From Candidatus Odyssella thessalonicensis (GTDB lineage: Bacteria; Pseudomonadota; Alphaproteobacteria; Bin65): a stretch of 5,881 nucleotides of DNA. Below, one piece after another: positions 5,199 through 5,881 of the stretch (the stretch's first letter is position 1; the number at the start of each line of letters is the position of its first letter). The DNA lies in NCBI GenBank assembly GCA_005240015.1, contig SBBV01000263.1:1-5881 (forward strand), given 5' to 3'. Position numbers and translations under genes: made by a program. The notes beneath the pieces are model-generated. The model worked only from the letters and a program-made list of their open reading frames with translations. It had not been told where the DNA came from and did no database searches.

Positions 5199-5881
5199 GT
5201 GCTTCGCAGGCGCGTCCTGATCTTGGTTGCGGCCGCGGTCCTGCCGCTCGGCGGGCTGCTCACGGCGAACGCCTACCAAAACTGGCGCTCGGAGAACGAG
5301 CAGGCGCGCCGCGACGCGCTTACGCAGGCGAGGCTGGTTTCGGGCGCGCTCGCCACGCTGATCGACGGCACGCGTCACTTGAGCGTCGCGGTCGCGCAGC
5401 GCCTCAGGGAAGTTCCGCCTGACAGCGAGACCTGCGCCGCCTATCTCCGTTCGCTCGTCGCCGAGGTGCCGCGCTATTACGGCGTCGGCATCCTCGACCG
5501 CAGCGGCAGGACGCGCTGCAGCAGCACGTCCGTTCAGCCCGATCTGTCGCTCGCCGACCGCGATTATTTCCGCGCGGCGCTCCGGTCCGAGGACATCGTG
5601 ATCGGGAACATGATCACGGGACGTTTCAGCGGCCGGGCCTCGCTGCCGCTCGCCATGGCGTATCGCGGCGCGGACGGCACGGTGCTCGGCGTGGTCGTCA
5701 TTCCGGTCAACCTCGAGAAGCTCTCCGAGCTGCTCGCCGAACGCTTCACCCCGGAGCGCGGCTTCATCGCGCTGATCGATCCCTCGGGCGCCATCGCCGC
5801 GCGCGTGCCCGACCACGCGGCCGCGGTCGGTCGCCGCCTGCCGGCAGCCGAGTATGCACGGCTGCGCGACGGGCCGCCCAC
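5199..5881 (+). CDS. Membrane sensor with Cache-like periplasmic domain (3' end beyond window)
   Basis: This frame starts with GTG at 5199 and stays open to the right edge (227 codons). An in-frame TAG at 5172-5174 limits the start, and GGGGGA at 5189-5194 lies 4 bases before the GTG; no in-frame ATG is available. Residues 1-5 are basic (LRRR), 6-25 form one membrane helix, and the rest is a periplasmic region resembling double-Cache sensor domains. Marks include YYGVGILDRSGRTRCSS (93-109), SLADRDYFRAAL (117-128), a GRFSGRASLPLAMAYRGADGTVLGVVVIP-like strand set and FIALIDPSGAIAARVPD. Such domains bind small ligands, often carboxylates or amino acids, and are followed by a second membrane helix and an output module. 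Neither lies in the window, so histidine kinase, diguanylate cyclase or other output is undecided. The divergent receiver-only regulator makes a histidine kinase, perhaps of the HWE type, the best guess. Confidence 0.82.
   Translation, partial: MLRRRVLILVAAAVLPLGGLLTANAYQNWRSENEQARRDALTQARLVSGALATLIDGTRHLSVAVAQRLREVPPDSETCAAYLRSLVAEVPRYYGVGILDRSGRTRCSSTSVQPDLSLADRDYFRAALRSEDIVIGNMITGRFSGRASLPLAMAYRGADGTVLGVVVIPVNLEKLSELLAERFTPERGFIALIDPSGAIAARVPDHAAAVGRRLPAAEYARLRDGPP

Noticed and set aside
5175..5816. Minus-strand open frame (213 codons) opposite the sensor
   Set aside because: The plus-strand GTG frame has a membrane helix and Cache-like motifs, while this one is charged, featureless antisense translation.

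Overview
The window is GC-rich, closely packed bacterial DNA. Its gene content (a fused TRAP permease, an ACMSD-type amidohydrolase, an AEC permease, a DUF559 protein, and a Cache sensor divergent from a receiver-only regulator) and its codon use suggest a soil or plant-associated alphaproteobacterium. That assignment is inference; no rRNA or other marker gene is present.

Layout. (1) Positions 1-2915 look like one plus-strand operon. The tail of an unidentified gene seems to end at 46 and overlaps, by ATGA, a fused TRAP-TAXI permease (43-1929). The permease in turn overlaps, by ATGA, a metal-dependent amidohydrolase/decarboxylase-like enzyme (1926-2915). Together they suggest uptake of an organic acid followed by its decarboxylation or hydrolysis. 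(2) Positions 2916-3609 form an inserted-looking cassette. A minus-strand DUF559 (Vsr-like, PD-(D/E)XK-type) gene (3006-3458) lies between two nearly identical, inverted repeats of 64-65 bp (2940-3003 and 3506-3570). Each repeat is built from two perfect hairpins. (3) Positions 3610-4584 encode a plus-strand AEC-family permease. (4) Positions 4613-5881 hold a divergent signalling pair: a minus-strand single-domain response regulator (4613-5065) and a plus-strand membrane sensor with a Cache-like periplasmic domain (5199 to the right edge). The sensor starts with GTG and is cut off by the window. The gap between them contains a perfect TTGAC-N4-GTCAA palindrome with the geometry of an FNR/FixK site.

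The most interesting feature is the DUF559 cassette. The layout resembles a REP/REPIN-plus-nuclease or MITE-like arrangement, but with a DUF559 nuclease instead of a transposase. Whether the nuclease and the repeats work together cannot be decided from one copy. The other genes belong to recognisable families in fairly ordinary arrangements.
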